Shown: positions 16,058 through 25,258, numbered from the stretch's first letter. The stretch is DNA of 43,272 nucleotides from Ignavibacteriales bacterium (GCA_003568415.1 PWXV01000309.1:1-43272); one strand, 5' to 3'. Numbers and translations are program-made. The notes: a model not told the origin generated them from the sequence alone.

Positions 16058-17203
16058 ATGTTTGAAACCGAACTGAATACTATTATCTTGGTAATTGCCG
16101 TTCTTACGGTACTGTATTGGATGGCGGTTATGCTTGATACTCTTATAGGTATGCGGCAGGTGAAAGTTCTTGATGCCGGCATGACACTGCCCGATGATAC
16201 ATTACCGGAAGTATCCATAATCATAACGGCAAAAGATGAGGAAGCTTCAATTGCCCGATCGCTTCGTTCACTTCAGAACCTTGATTATCCAAAGTATGAA
16301 GTGATCGTCGTTAATGATCGTTCTGAGGACGGCACACTTGATGAGATAATGAAAATACAAAAGGAATGGCCGCGGCTGCAGGTGGTAACCATAGAAGAAC
16401 TTCCAGATGGGTGGGTCGGGAAAAATTATGCCTGTTATCGCGGCTATGAAAAGTCGACGGGCGGGGTGTTGCTCTTCACCGATGCCGATGTTATGTTCAA
16501 ACCGGAATCATTAAAAACTGCAATCGCTCATCTGGAGACCCATTCGGCCGATCACCTTGCCGTTTCACCGGCTATTTACGGTGAATCATTTTTTTTAAGG
16601 CTGTTCGTAAAATATTTTTTCTTCTCATTTTTGATATTCTTCAGACCATGGGCAGGTGGTATGGGAGTCGGTGCATTTAATATGTTCCGGCGCGAAGCAT
16701 ACGAGCATATCGGTACGCATCGTAGTGTAGCATTGCGTCCCGACGAGGATTTGCAGCTCGGTAAGCTGGTAAAGAAATCGGGCCTGCGCCAGCGGTTTGC
16801 TTCCGGTAAGCTTCTGCTGTCGGTACAATGGTATACATCGCTTCGTGAGGCAATGTACGGGATAGAAAAGAATGCATTTGCCGGATTATCGTATAATTAC
16901 TTCATGGCCGGCGGTGCTGTTCTCGGACAAGTTGTGCTCTTTGTCATTCCATTTGTTGCAGTTTTTCTTACAGGCGATGTGATTCAGCATTTATATGTTG
17001 CAGTGATTGTGATGATCTTTACGGTATTTATTATTCATACCACTGTGTTTTCTATGCGCAAGGGATATGACGCCGTATTTCTGCCGATAGCAGCGTTATT
17101 GTTCCTATTTACCATCTGTCGTGCATTGATAAAAACTATACTATATCGTGGTATACACTGGCGCGGGACGTTTTACTCGTTACAGGAATTACGAAAGAGA
17201 TGA
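16058..17203 (+). CDS. Membrane-bound family 2 glycosyltransferase
   Basis: A 381-aa GT2 enzyme. One N-terminal membrane helix (about 6-28) precedes a GT-A fold with VSIIITAKDEE (52-62) and VVNDRSEDGT. The nucleotide/metal motif FTDADV has D142-A-D144. The acceptor-side DEDLQLG and the QWYTS segment take the place of the usual QxxRW. Three C-terminal helices (about 288-365) anchor it. The layout resembles hopanoid- or carotenoid-associated transferases (HpnB/CrtQ-like), but no terpenoid genes are nearby, so the lipid acceptor is open. It follows the EamA transporter by 9 nt. Confidence 0.88.
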   Translation: MFETELNTIILVIAVLTVLYWMAVMLDTLIGMRQVKVLDAGMTLPDDTLPEVSIIITAKDEEASIARSLRSLQNLDYPKYEVIVVNDRSEDGTLDEIMKIQKEWPRLQVVTIEELPDGWVGKNYACYRGYEKSTGGVLLFTDADVMFKPESLKTAIAHLETHSADHLAVSPAIYGESFFLRLFVKYFFFSFLIFFRPWAGGMGVGAFNMFRREAYEHIGTHRSVALRPDEDLQLGKLVKKSGLRQRFASGKLLLSVQWYTSLREAMYGIEKNAFAGLSYNYFMAGGAVLGQVVLFVIPFVAVFLTGDVIQHLYVAVIVMIFTVFIIHTTVFSMRKGYDAVFLPIAALLFLFTICRALIKTILYRGIHWRGTFYSLQELRKR

Positions 17204-17208
17204 AATAA

Positions 17209-17465
17209 GTGGTGTCCAAAACCATGAGACTCGTATATAAAAATATTTGACATCCCCAATTACGAATAATTATTGCTTTTTGTTCTGACCCACCCCTTGT
17301 CGTCTCCTCCCTGTTCGCAAAAGGGAGGGGAACTTTGAGGTCGGATTTTCAATTTTGATTTATGATTTTTGTCATTATAAAAAATTTTGTTTTGAAAATA
17401 TTTCGACTAAATTTTTTGATACCATTGCTACCCTCCATCACCTTCCCTCACGAGATGAGGGAAGG
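17209..17465. repeat. Intergenic repeat region with two palindromes
   Basis: The non-coding gap before the hydrolase holds two palindromes. One is a 9-bp stem with one mismatch (17304-17312 with 17322-17330). The other is a perfect 10-bp stem, CCTTCCCTCA with TGAGGGAAGG (17441-17450 and 17456-17465). At 17211-17233 the sequence GGTGTCCAAAA...GAGACTC resembles 40868-40890, suggesting one dispersed family. Neither stem has a T-tract, so terminator function is uncertain. Confidence 0.6.
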
Positions 17466-17564
17466 GGATAATAGGGGATGGGTGCTTTTCCGTATTCTGA
17501 AAACTCTTCATATACAATCTTAACACAAACACTGATTGACTTTATAGCTATCAATTTGTATGTT

Positions 17565-18449
17565 ATGCATATTATGGAATTGCTGACCACGCAGGAATTT
17601 ATACTTGCACACCCGTCAACTTCAGACCGGGCGGATGAGGTTGTTTCGGGTGATATCCGCTATATCGATGACGGCAGACCGAAGCCGGTGATGATCGTGG
17701 CGCACGGCTATAAAACCCATAAAAACTGGGGGATATTTCCTCATATTGGCGAGTATTTTGCCGGACAGGGATTCGTCACGATAGTCATAAATTTTGCCCG
17801 TAACGGTGTGAAAACCGGTGAGAAAGAAATTACCGATTGGGAGAGTTTTTCCCGGCTGACGGCAACAAGCGAAATAGAAGATCTTCATCTTGTACTCGAT
17901 GCAATTGAAGATGGTGCCCTTGAATACTACGGTATCGACACCGAAAATACCCGGCGGATACTCCTGGGTCATTCGGGAGGCGGCTCGGTGTCAATAATAG
18001 CTGCACATGAACGGGATGATATCGATGCGGTTGTTATGTGGTCGGCAGCAGCTACCTTCGACCGGTTCACAACCGACGACAAAAAACACTGGCGTGAAAA
18101 AGGTGAGTTGGAACTGCACGGCGATCCGGAGTATGGAACAATACGTATCGGCATAGAACCCTTGGATGATATTGAGAATAATGCCGATCGTTTAAATATT
18201 ATAGAAGTTATGCGGCAAGTGCAGTGTCCGGTTTTTATTGCTCACGGAACCAATGATGAAACGGTGCCTTTTAAGGAAGCCGAAGCACTCTATGAGGCTG
18301 CCGGCAGCGACAAAGCAACATTTTTCGACCTCAAAGATGCCGGTCATCTCTACGGTGTTACGCATCAGTACAGACCCGGATCATCTGAAGCGGTCAACCG
18401 GCTACTTGATGAAACAAATCGATGGTTAAAAACTGTTTTAAATAATTAA
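17565..18449 (+). CDS. Alpha/beta hydrolase (dienelactone-hydrolase/acyl-peptidase-like)
   Basis: A cytoplasmic alpha/beta hydrolase of about 294 aa. The oxyanion HG is in VAHGYKTHKNW. The nucleophile elbow is GHSGG (near 17968-17982), the acid is in HGTNDETVPF, and the histidine is in DAGHLYG. The frame is open from ATG 17478, but that start lies just after the 17441-17465 palindrome and adds 29 residues unlike the family. I prefer ATG 17565 (or 17574), where the conserved first strand begins. TTGACT-17-TATGTT at 17536-17564 could be a promoter, which would also exclude the upstream start. The substrate is unknown. The biotin transporter gene follows by 28 nt. Confidence 0.85.
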   Translation: MHIMELLTTQEFILAHPSTSDRADEVVSGDIRYIDDGRPKPVMIVAHGYKTHKNWGIFPHIGEYFAGQGFVTIVINFARNGVKTGEKEITDWESFSRLTATSEIEDLHLVLDAIEDGALEYYGIDTENTRRILLGHSGGGSVSIIAAHERDDIDAVVMWSAAATFDRFTTDDKKHWREKGELELHGDPEYGTIRIGIEPLDDIENNADRLNIIEVMRQVQCPVFIAHGTNDETVPFKEAEALYEAAGSDKATFFDLKDAGHLYGVTHQYRPGSSEAVNRLLDETNRWLKTVLNN

Positions 18450-18477
18450 TAATTATTTTCTGATAACTGGAGAAAGA

Positions 18478-19047
18478 ATGCAATCATTTAGTAAATCTCT
18501 TCGTATCGGATCGCTCGGTATTAGTTCGGCAGGGGGATATGTACAAGCTTTCTGGATAACCACATTTGCGGCATTAACCGCATTTGGTGCCCGCTTTGAA
18601 GTATGGCAATATCCGGTGCCATATACGTTGCAAACGATGTTTGTGCTGCTTGCCGGTGCGTTTCTCGGTAAGCGAAATGGAGCGCTGAGTCAATTTCTTT
18701 ACTTGGGAGTCGGTGCAATCGGACTGCCCGTATTTGCCGCCGGCGGGGCGCTTGGTATTGCACGAATAATCGGGCCTACCGGAGGTTATCTTCTTGCATT
18801 CCCGATTGCTGCTTTTATTGTAGGGTATCTCATTGAAAATCGAAAAAGCTATCTGGGAATACTCGGATCAATGGCGGCGGGATTGTTCATCATATTTGCG
18901 CTCGGTACGATACATTTACATTTTGTCGTTATTCGCGATTGGGCGGAAGCGATAACAGCCGGTTTTTTAATATTTAGCTGGTGGGATGCTTTAAAACTCT
19001 TTGCCGCTGCAAGTATTTTTCATCAGTTCGCACGGCGAATGCAGTAG
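18478..19047 (+). CDS. bioY: BioY biotin transporter S component
   Basis: A 189-aa membrane protein with about six helices and BioY signatures: the QTMFVLLAGAFLGKRNGALSQ segment, LYLGVGAIGLPVFA, then the GGYLLAFP motif. BioY is the biotin-binding unit of an energy-coupling-factor transporter. The ATPase and EcfT partners (BioM, BioN) are not in the window, so it either works alone or shares an ECF module encoded elsewhere. GGAGAAAG right before ATG 18478 is a good ribosome site. Biotin uptake so close to the fatty-acid cluster fits biotin's role in acetyl-CoA carboxylase, though the two are in separate transcription units. Confidence 0.92.
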   Translation: MQSFSKSLRIGSLGISSAGGYVQAFWITTFAALTAFGARFEVWQYPVPYTLQTMFVLLAGAFLGKRNGALSQFLYLGVGAIGLPVFAAGGALGIARIIGPTGGYLLAFPIAAFIVGYLIENRKSYLGILGSMAAGLFIIFALGTIHLHFVVIRDWAEAITAGFLIFSWWDALKLFAAASIFHQFARRMQ

Positions 19048-19084
19048 CATATAATTATGTGTAGAACAGTGATGGAGGCGAGAA

Positions 19085-19684
19085 ATGCAACAAAACCCGC
19101 AACAATGGGATGAGTTCCAGTGGGAGCGATTTCTCAGAATGAGGGAACGCCGGCAGGAGACTATTATGCTGTATTCTCTTCGTTCCCGAAATCCATGGCG
19201 ATTTGGACAGATGTGGAGTGGATTCCAATCCGAACCATTGCCGGACGAAGAAGAACAGGAAGACTTTTTGTACAGTGAGACCGACGGCGATGAGTGGAAG
19301 ATCACAACACATCCGTGTTACAGGAACGTGAGCGAGTCACTGGAATATATTCGCGGTGTTCTCGATGAGCTTCCATCGCATAAGCGGTTGCATGCCGCTG
19401 TGGTAGAGCTTATTGCACGTTCTGAAAGTATTCCATATTTATTGGCAACAGGATTAACCCTGGGAGAAGCTTATAATTCTAAGGGAGGGACAATTGCATA
19501 CTGCAAAAGGGCCTTACACCTGACGAATGAATCTCTCGATTATCTGAAGGAGCTTGGTAATGAGTTTGTTGTATCGCCCGAACAGTATGCAACGGTAATT
19601 CGGCAGTGTACAACGGCACGAAACGAAATCGGATGCTTTATTTCCGATATACGAATGGGAGGATCAATATCCCCGTTTGCTTGA
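19085..19684 (+). CDS. Hypothetical helical protein
   Basis: I do not recognise this 199-aa protein. It is soluble, with no signal peptide. The N-terminus is rich in Gln, Arg and Trp (WDEFQWERFLRMRERRQE), an acidic stretch follows at about 73-84 (PDEEEQEDF), and a mostly helical C-terminal half covers about 100-190 with CYRNVSESLEYI and LHLTNESLDYLKELG. The helical part looks like a four-helix or repeat-type bundle, but no motif is diagnostic. GGAGG before ATG 19085 is strong evidence that it is translated. Its stop codon overlaps the -35 box of the fatty-acid operon promoter. Confidence 0.75.
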   Translation: MQQNPQQWDEFQWERFLRMRERRQETIMLYSLRSRNPWRFGQMWSGFQSEPLPDEEEQEDFLYSETDGDEWKITTHPCYRNVSESLEYIRGVLDELPSHKRLHAAVVELIARSESIPYLLATGLTLGEAYNSKGGTIAYCKRALHLTNESLDYLKELGNEFVVSPEQYATVIRQCTTARNEIGCFISDIRMGGSISPFA

Positions 19685-19709
19685 CTATAGGGCGTTTTTT
19701 GTCTATATT
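19681..19709 (+). promoter_or_regulatory. Sigma-70-like promoter of the yceD-rpmF-fatty-acid operon
   Basis: TTGACT (19681-19686) and TATATT (19704-19709) are separated by exactly 17 bp. They lie about 40 nt before the yceD start, in the only gap upstream of the long fatty-acid gene run. The -35 box overlaps the stop codon of the preceding gene. Confidence 0.65.
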
Positions 19710-19751
19710 TAAACTTATTTATTCGTTCTTTAGTAAGATTTTTGAGTTATA

Positions 19752-20252
19752 ATGAAAATTAATACGGGTAGTTTGCCGACAGGTGTACGAGAGTTTTCAT
19801 TTGTTGAGGACACCGGCACCGTAGGACTCGATGATCGCTTTTTCGGAGAAATCGCTGTGTTGGCGCAGGTCGAAAAGACCTCGAAAATGGTTCTTTTAAA
19901 AGCGATACTCCATGCAAAAGCAAATCTGACATGTGACCGGTGTGCTGAGGCATTTGTCAGTGATATTAAAAAAGAATACCGGACGGTATATTTTTTTAAT
20001 GAAGAAGATACCGGCGGTTATCCCAAGGAGGAGATCGTTATTCTTCCGTCTGATAATACGGTGATCGATATTACCGACGATGTTAGACAATTTACTCAGT
20101 TGACTATACCGCTCAAAGTCTTATGTCAGCCAGAGTGCAAGGGATTGTGTCAGGAGTGCGGAACAAACCTGAATAAAAATACCTGCTCTTGCACCGCTAC
20201 CTATGTTGATCCCAGATGGGAACAGCTCAATAAACTATTAAAACAAAATTAA
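19752..20252 (+). CDS. yceD: YceD/DUF177 protein (23S rRNA accumulation factor family)
   Basis: A 166-aa DUF177 protein. Cysteine pairs C61-x-x-C64 and the cluster C125, C129, C133, C136, C145, C147 are present. The LCQPECKGLCQECG segment is the hallmark of the family. In bacteria and plants it is linked to 23S rRNA processing and is almost always encoded right before rpmF, as here (36 nt). It is the first gene of the fatty-acid cluster; this yceD-rpmF-plsX-fab order is widely conserved. The eight cysteines suggest zinc binding. Confidence 0.92.
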   Translation: MKINTGSLPTGVREFSFVEDTGTVGLDDRFFGEIAVLAQVEKTSKMVLLKAILHAKANLTCDRCAEAFVSDIKKEYRTVYFFNEEDTGGYPKEEIVILPSDNTVIDITDDVRQFTQLTIPLKVLCQPECKGLCQECGTNLNKNTCSCTATYVDPRWEQLNKLLKQN

Positions 20253-20287
20253 CAGTTTAAAATATTTTAGTGGAGAATGCTTGCGTT

Positions 20288-20467
20288 ATGCCAAATCCAA
20301 AAAGAAGACATTCAAAAACCCGGCGCGATAAACGAAGAACTCATTATAAAGCTTCGACGCCTCAATTGTCCGAATGCCCTCAATGCCATGAGCAAAAATT
20401 AACTCATCGTGCCTGTCCGAATTGCGGCTATTATAGCGGACGTTCAATCGTCACACCAAAAGAGTAA
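20288..20467 (+). CDS. rpmF: 50S ribosomal protein L32
   Basis: A 59-aa zinc-ribbon form of L32. The start MPNPKRRHSKTRRDKRRTHY is typical of the family. Zinc ligands C30, C33, C43 and C46 are all present, so this is the zinc-containing paralogue type. GTG 20270 would add six residues, but ATG 20288 matches the family N-terminus and has GGAG about 12 nt upstream. It lies between yceD and plsX. A small AATCCCG/CGGGATT hairpin (20466-20486) straddles its stop codon, with no T-tract directly after it. Confidence 0.96.
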   Translation: MPNPKRRHSKTRRDKRRTHYKASTPQLSECPQCHEQKLTHRACPNCGYYSGRSIVTPKE

Positions 20468-20541
20468 TCCCGGTGCGAGCGGGATTCTTGCCGTAGTGCT
20501 TAAGTGTTTTATTATTAGATAATCATCATACACCTTTTTGT

Positions 20542-21606
20542 ATGGACGAAACGAGTACACAGGGGAAAAAAACAATACGTATTTCCCTCGATGCGATGGG
20601 GAGTGATTCTGCTCCTCGCAACGAGATTGAAGGGGCTCTTGAAGCATTGCGCTCGGCTAAGAACCGATTTGAAGTTGTTTTTATTGGACCCAAAGACGAT
20701 ATCGAGAATGCCCTGTCGGAATATGATACATCGGGGATGAATTACTCGGTGGTTAATGCAACACAGGTTATCGGTATGAAGGATTCGCCTGTAAGTGCAT
20801 TGCGCGAGAAGAAAGATTCAAGTATTTCGGTAGGATTGAATTTACATAAGGAAAAAAAGACCGATGCATTTGTCAGTGCCGGCAATACCGGTGCGGTGGT
20901 TTCGGCATCGACATTAGTGCTGGGCAGGTTGAAACGGGTCAGCAGACCCACGATCGGGGCTTTTTTCCCGTCGGAACGCGGTGTGACATTGCTCCTTGAC
21001 GCAGGAGCGGTTACCGATTGTAAACCGCATTTTCTGCACGAGTTCGCAATTATGGGCGGTATTTATGCTCAACTTATGTTCCACCGTGATAATCCAAAAA
21101 TCGGATTATTAAATATCGGTGAGGAGGAAGGAAAGGGGGACGAGCTTACAAAAGCAACCTATAAGCTGCTCGAACAAAGTAATCTGAATTTTATCGGTAA
21201 TATCGAGGGGCGTGATGTCTTGAAGGGGAAAGCTGATGTTGTCGTTTGCGATGGGTTTACCGGTAACGTTGTGCTCAAGTTTGCCGAAAGTGTTATTGGC
21301 GTCTTGAAAAGTAAATTTACACTTTATGCGGAACGCGGGCTGCGGGAAAAGCTGTGGATGGGTATGATGCGCGGTACGCTGAGAAAGATACTTAAAGAAT
21401 TCGATTATCAGGAATACGGCGGTGTCCCGTTGCTCGGGGTTAAAGGTATAACCATTATCGGACACGGCGGGTCGACACCGAAGGCAATTAAGAATATGAT
21501 CCTTAAAGCCGATGAAATGATTCAACAAAGAATGAATGAACGTATCGAATCCGCAATGGAAGCTATGCAGACGGTACCGACTTCGGCTACATCCTCCACA
21601 ATATAA
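20542..21606 (+). CDS. plsX: Phosphate acyltransferase PlsX
   Basis: A 354-aa enzyme that converts acyl-ACP to acyl-phosphate, the first step of phospholipid synthesis in bacteria using PlsY. Conserved segments are IRISLDAMGSDSAPRNEIEG at the start of the domain, FVSAGNTGAVV, the LLDAGAV region, LLNIGEEEGKGDEL and VVVCDGFTGNVVLK. The length is usual for the family. It is soluble but acts at the membrane surface. It lies 74 nt after rpmF and 10 nt before fabH. Confidence 0.96.
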   Translation: MDETSTQGKKTIRISLDAMGSDSAPRNEIEGALEALRSAKNRFEVVFIGPKDDIENALSEYDTSGMNYSVVNATQVIGMKDSPVSALREKKDSSISVGLNLHKEKKTDAFVSAGNTGAVVSASTLVLGRLKRVSRPTIGAFFPSERGVTLLLDAGAVTDCKPHFLHEFAIMGGIYAQLMFHRDNPKIGLLNIGEEEGKGDELTKATYKLLEQSNLNFIGNIEGRDVLKGKADVVVCDGFTGNVVLKFAESVIGVLKSKFTLYAERGLREKLWMGMMRGTLRKILKEFDYQEYGGVPLLGVKGITIIGHGGSTPKAIKNMILKADEMIQQRMNERIESAMEAMQTVPTSATSSTI

Positions 21607-21616
21607 GGTTTACTGA

Positions 21617-22624
21617 ATGAGAAAACCACCCATTCGTGCGACAGTAACGGCAGTTAGTCATTACGCACCGGACAAAGTGCTTTCGAATTTTGACCTGGAA
21701 AAGATGGTCGATACCAATGATGAGTGGATACGTGCACGAACCGGAATTCGCGAACGCAGAATTCTTGAAAACGGAGCAACATCAGATCTTGCAGTACCGG
21801 CTATCCGGGAAATTCTCGAACAACGCGGCATCGGTCCGGATGAGATAGATGTTCTCGTGGTGACAACGGTTACTCCCGATATGTTCTTCCCTTCTACAGC
21901 ATGTGTGATTCAGGAGAAATTAAAGTTACAGAATGCATGGGGATTCGATCTCTCGGCAGCGTGTTCGGGATTTTTGTACGGACTCGTTGTCGGAGCGCAG
22001 TTTATCGAAAGCGGTACCCATAAGAAAGTCCTGGTGGTTGGCGCCGATAAAATGAGCGCAATTACAGACTATACCGACAGGAATACATGTATACTTTTCG
22101 GAGATGCAGCGGGTGCAGTACTCCTTGAACCGTCCGAGGACTATGAAGCAGGATTGCTCGATCATGTTATGTATTGTGACGGATCCGGAGGAGAATTTCT
22201 CTATATGAAAGGCGGCGGAAGCCTGAATCCGCCGACGCACGAAACAGTTGATAAAAAATATCATTATATTTATCAGGACGGAAAGGCAGTTTTTAAAGTT
22301 GCAGTTGTCGGTATGGCGGATGTTTCCGAAGAGATTATGAAACGAAACAATCTCACCGGTGATAACGTCGACTGGCTTGTACCGCATCAGGCTAATTTAC
22401 GTATCATTTCCGCCTGCGCCGACAGGATGAATCTTGCCATAGAAAAAGTGATGCTCAATATCGATCGCTACGGTAATACCACCGCAGCAACGATACCGCT
22501 TTGTTTATCCGAATGGTGGAAAGATGGAAAACTATTGAAAGATCAAAATCTTATACTATCGGCATTCGGGGCAGGGTATACGTGGGGAGCTATGTATCTA
22601 AAATGGACAATGGATAACGCATAA
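21617..22624 (+). CDS. fabH: 3-oxoacyl-ACP synthase III
   Basis: A 335-aa initiating condensing enzyme that joins acetyl-CoA (or a branched primer) to malonyl-ACP. The catalytic triad is C116 in [10 protein letters not shown]257 in VPHQANLRI and N287 in YGNTTAA. A modest insertion around 185-215 ([16 protein letters not shown]) is seen in several FCB-group enzymes. AAGG before ATG 21617 supports the start. It lies 10 nt after plsX and 10 nt before fabD. Primer preference cannot be judged from the sequence. Confidence 0.96.
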   Translation: MRKPPIRATVTAVSHYAPDKVLSNFDLEKMVDTNDEWIRARTGIRERRILENGATSDLAVPAIREILEQRGIGPDEIDVLVVTTVTPDMFFPSTACVIQEKLKLQNAWGFDLSAACSGFLYGLVVGAQFIESGTHKKVLVVGADKMSAITDYTDRNTCILFGDAAGAVLLEPSEDYEAGLLDHVMYCDGSGGEFLYMKGGGSLNPPTHETVDKKYHYIYQDGKAVFKVAVVGMADVSEEIMKRNNLTGDNVDWLVPHQANLRIISACADRMNLAIEKVMLNIDRYGNTTAATIPLCLSEWWKDGKLLKDQNLILSAFGAGYTWGAMYLKWTMDNA

Positions 22625-22634
22625 ATATAGTTTG

Positions 22635-23567
22635 ATGAACGATACCTTTGCATTTTTATTTCCCGGTCAGGGATCGCAATACGTCGGTATGTTGAAAGAT
22701 GTATACGATACCTCTTCTACGGCACGCGAAATTATCCAGGCAGCCGACGATCTGCTTGAATTCAACCTCAGTAAAGTATGCTTCGAAGGACCGGCTGAAG
22801 TTTTACAACAAACGGAGAATACACAACCTGCAATATTTTTGCATGGATATGTCGTAGCTGCATTGCTTGGTGAGGGTGGCTTGTATCCGGTAGCGGCAGC
22901 GGGCCATTCCCTCGGCGAGTATACCGCTCTTGTTGCCGCACGCGCATTGTCATTTGAGGATGCGTTACGGTTAGTCCGGCTTCGCGGAAAGTTGATGCAA
23001 AGAGCAGGCGAAGATCAGCCCGGCACAATGGCTGCTATCATCGGTCTCGATGCCGAGACCGTTGTTACCGTTTGCAATATTGCACGGCAGGCAGGTATCG
23101 TACAACCGGCGAACTTTAACGCACCCGGTCAGATCGTTATTTCCGGATCGATTGAAGGTGTCACCGAAGCGATGGAAGAGGCAAAAAACAGGGGAGCGCG
23201 GATGGTTAAAGAGCTGGTTGTAAGCGGAGCGTTCCATTCTCCGTTAATGCAATCTGCACAGAGTGAATTAGCTGAAGCGTTACAGAATACGGCGATACAA
23301 GATGCCGTAGTCCCTGTGTATACCAATGTAACAGGTGAAGCTGTCGACACGCCGGATAAGATACGGTCAATGCTCCATGAGCAACTGATTGCACCGGTTC
23401 GCTGGGAATTAAGTATGCAAAATATGGTGGGCGATGGATATACAAAGTATCTTGAAGTAGGTCCCGGGAAAGTTTTACAGGGATTGTTGAAGCGGATTGA
23501 TTCTACCGTAAAGGTCGATACCGCAGATACCTGGAATGATATCGAGCGAATAACGCAAATTCAGTAA
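22635..23567 (+). CDS. fabD: Malonyl-CoA:ACP transacylase
   Basis: A 310-aa transacylase that loads malonate on ACP. FPGQGSQ (9-15) is at the N-terminus. The nucleophile S92 is in GHSLGEY, and the catalytic H201 is in SGAFHSPLM. FNAPGQIVISG also matches the family. The frame opens at TTG 22632, but ATG 22635 immediately follows and gives the usual N-terminus. There is no strong ribosome site, so translation may depend on coupling with fabH. Confidence 0.96.
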   Translation: MNDTFAFLFPGQGSQYVGMLKDVYDTSSTAREIIQAADDLLEFNLSKVCFEGPAEVLQQTENTQPAIFLHGYVVAALLGEGGLYPVAAAGHSLGEYTALVAARALSFEDALRLVRLRGKLMQRAGEDQPGTMAAIIGLDAETVVTVCNIARQAGIVQPANFNAPGQIVISGSIEGVTEAMEEAKNRGARMVKELVVSGAFHSPLMQSAQSELAEALQNTAIQDAVVPVYTNVTGEAVDTPDKIRSMLHEQLIAPVRWELSMQNMVGDGYTKYLEVGPGKVLQGLLKRIDSTVKVDTADTWNDIERITQIQ

Positions 23568-23593
23568 TCAAAATTATGTAAAGAAAGGAATGT

Positions 23594-24214
23594 ATGGAAA
23601 AGCCACCGGTATTGAAGATAAAAGAGTATGAGGTAGATCCAATGTTGTTTTCACATGGCTTTTCAAAGGGCTGTGGGCCGTATCAATGCGACGGCACTTG
23701 CTGTTGTGACGGTGTTTGGGTTGACGTCAAGGAACGGGATCAAATTCTCAAGGAGAAAGATCTGATTAAAAAATATATGGATGATACCCAGAATAAAAAC
23801 CATGAAGAGTGGTTTGCCGAGTACTGGGAAGATCCGGACTTTCCGTCGGGTGCAGCGGTCGGAACGACAGTCTATAAAAATAATTGTGTTTTTCTGAATA
23901 AAGAAGGTCGGTGTGTTATTCAGGTAGCTGCAACTCAGGAAGGAAGGGATCGCTGGGATATAAAGCCGTTCTATTGTGTTTTATTCCCGGTCTCCGTTAC
24001 CGAAAAAACACTCACGTTTGATGAACATATGGAAGGAGAGGGAACGACCTGCTGCAACATCTATCCCGAGTATCAAACTCCGATGTTTGAGGGATGTAAG
24101 GATGAGCTGGTGTATGCCGTTGGAGAAGACGGCTACCAAAAAATGATTGATCATTACAATGAATATAAAGAATACTATATTAATAATTCACCGGTGAAGC
24201 ACTATGCGGTTTAA
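23594..24214 (+). CDS. Cysteine-cluster protein (DUF3109/YkgJ-like)
   Basis: A 206-aa soluble protein with eleven cysteines: C27, C32, C36, C37, C38, C98, C107, C128, C153, C154 and C168. The early GCGPYQCDGTCCCDG motif and the later CVIQVAA and FYCVLFPVS segments place it with the DUF3109/YkgJ-like zinc- or iron-binding proteins. AAAGGA before the ATG supports the start. It is placed between fabD and fabG and overlaps fabG by 11 bp, which implies tight co-expression with fatty-acid synthesis. No enzymatic role is known to me. A metal-binding or redox-sensing role in the pathway would be inference. Confidence 0.8.
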   Translation: MEKPPVLKIKEYEVDPMLFSHGFSKGCGPYQCDGTCCCDGVWVDVKERDQILKEKDLIKKYMDDTQNKNHEEWFAEYWEDPDFPSGAAVGTTVYKNNCVFLNKEGRCVIQVAATQEGRDRWDIKPFYCVLFPVSVTEKTLTFDEHMEGEGTTCCNIYPEYQTPMFEGCKDELVYAVGEDGYQKMIDHYNEYKEYYINNSPVKHYAV

Positions 24215-24950
24215 AGATAAAGTCGCTCTTGTTACCGGTGGTTCACGGGGTATCGGCAAAGGAATTGTCTCTGCACTGGCTGCCGAAGGCGCGACGGTTG
24301 TGTTTACCTATAAAAGTTCGAAAGAAACCGCTGAAGCATTTGTATCGGAACTGAAATCCGGCGGTACAACGGCCGAAGCTCTTCAACACGATGCTTCGGA
24401 TACCGAAGGTGCTGCCGGGGTCGTCAATCACATTGTGAAAACGTACGGCGGCGTCGATATTCTTGTCAATAACGCCGGCATTACCCGCGATCAATTGCTG
24501 ATGCGGATGACCGAAGACGACTGGGATACTGTAATGGAGAATAATTTAAAGGGTGTTTATAGTTTATCGAAAGCAGTACTCAAACCGATGATGGGGAAGC
24601 GGTATGGCAAGATCGTTAATATATCTTCGGTCGTCGGTGTGATCGGTAATGCAGGCCAAACAAATTACGCTGCCTCGAAAGCAGGCGTACTCGGTTTTAC
24701 GAAAGCCCTCGCCCGCGAGGTTGCATCCCGTAATATTTGTGTTAATGCGGTCGCACCAGGTTTCATCGAAACCGAAATGACAGCAAACCTCAACGACGAG
24801 CAGAAAAAGAAATTAAACGAACAGATCGCACTCAAACGCCTCGGTACCGTCGAAGATGTTGCGAAGGTAGTATGTTTCCTCTGCTCCACCGAAGCAGATT
24901 ACATGACGGGGCAGGTGCTGCACGTAGACGGTGGTATGGTGATGCAATAA
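24204..24950 (+). CDS. fabG: 3-oxoacyl-ACP reductase
   Basis: A 248-aa short-chain dehydrogenase doing the first reduction of the elongation cycle with NADPH. The cofactor loop is TGGSRGIGKG (11-20), followed by NNAG at 89-92. The catalytic tetrad is N114, S142, Y155 and K159. The C-terminal YMTGQVLHVDGGMVMQ is typical of FabG. It overlaps the upstream cysteine-cluster gene by 11 bp and lies 60 nt before acpP. Confidence 0.97.
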   Translation: MRFKDKVALVTGGSRGIGKGIVSALAAEGATVVFTYKSSKETAEAFVSELKSGGTTAEALQHDASDTEGAAGVVNHIVKTYGGVDILVNNAGITRDQLLMRMTEDDWDTVMENNLKGVYSLSKAVLKPMMGKRYGKIVNISSVVGVIGNAGQTNYAASKAGVLGFTKALAREVASRNICVNAVAPGFIETEMTANLNDEQKKKLNEQIALKRLGTVEDVAKVVCFLCSTEADYMTGQVLHVDGGMVMQ

Positions 24951-25010
24951 ACTTGATACACGAGAAACCAAAATAACAAACAACAAATACCTATTTCAGG
25001 AGGTCACAAA

Positions 25011-25250
25011 ATGGCAGACGATATTCTTAACAAGGTAAAGGAAATTATCGTGAATAAGCTCGGGGTGGATGAAGATCAGGTGACACAGGAAGCGTCATTC
25101 ACCAACGATCTGGGAGCAGATTCGCTCGATACGGTTGAATTAGTGATGGAATTTGAGAAAGCGTTTAATATTCAAATTCCTGATGAGGATGCCGAAAAAA
25201 TCGCCACAGTCGGTGATGCTGTGAAGTATCTTCAGGAAAAAACCTCATAA
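25011..25250 (+). CDS. acpP: Acyl carrier protein
   Basis: A 79-aa acidic carrier protein. The phosphopantetheine site is S38 in [18 protein letters not shown] about 6 nt upstream of ATG 25011 is the strongest ribosome site in the window, fitting the high level needed for ACP. The length and helical pattern are standard. Its neighbours are fabG upstream and fabF downstream, and a separate promoter-like sequence lies after it. Confidence 0.98.
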   Translation: MADDILNKVKEIIVNKLGVDEDQVTQEASFTNDLGADSLDTVELVMEFEKAFNIQIPDEDAEKIATVGDAVKYLQEKTS

Positions 25251-25258
25251 AAAGTCCT

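Noticed and set aside
17478-17564. Upstream extension of the hydrolase from ATG 17478
   Set aside because: It begins right beside a palindrome, adds 29 residues unlike the family, and spans a possible promoter.
20466-20486. Terminator between rpmF and plsX
   Set aside because: A 7-bp stem is present, but no T-run follows directly and the gene order is a conserved operon.
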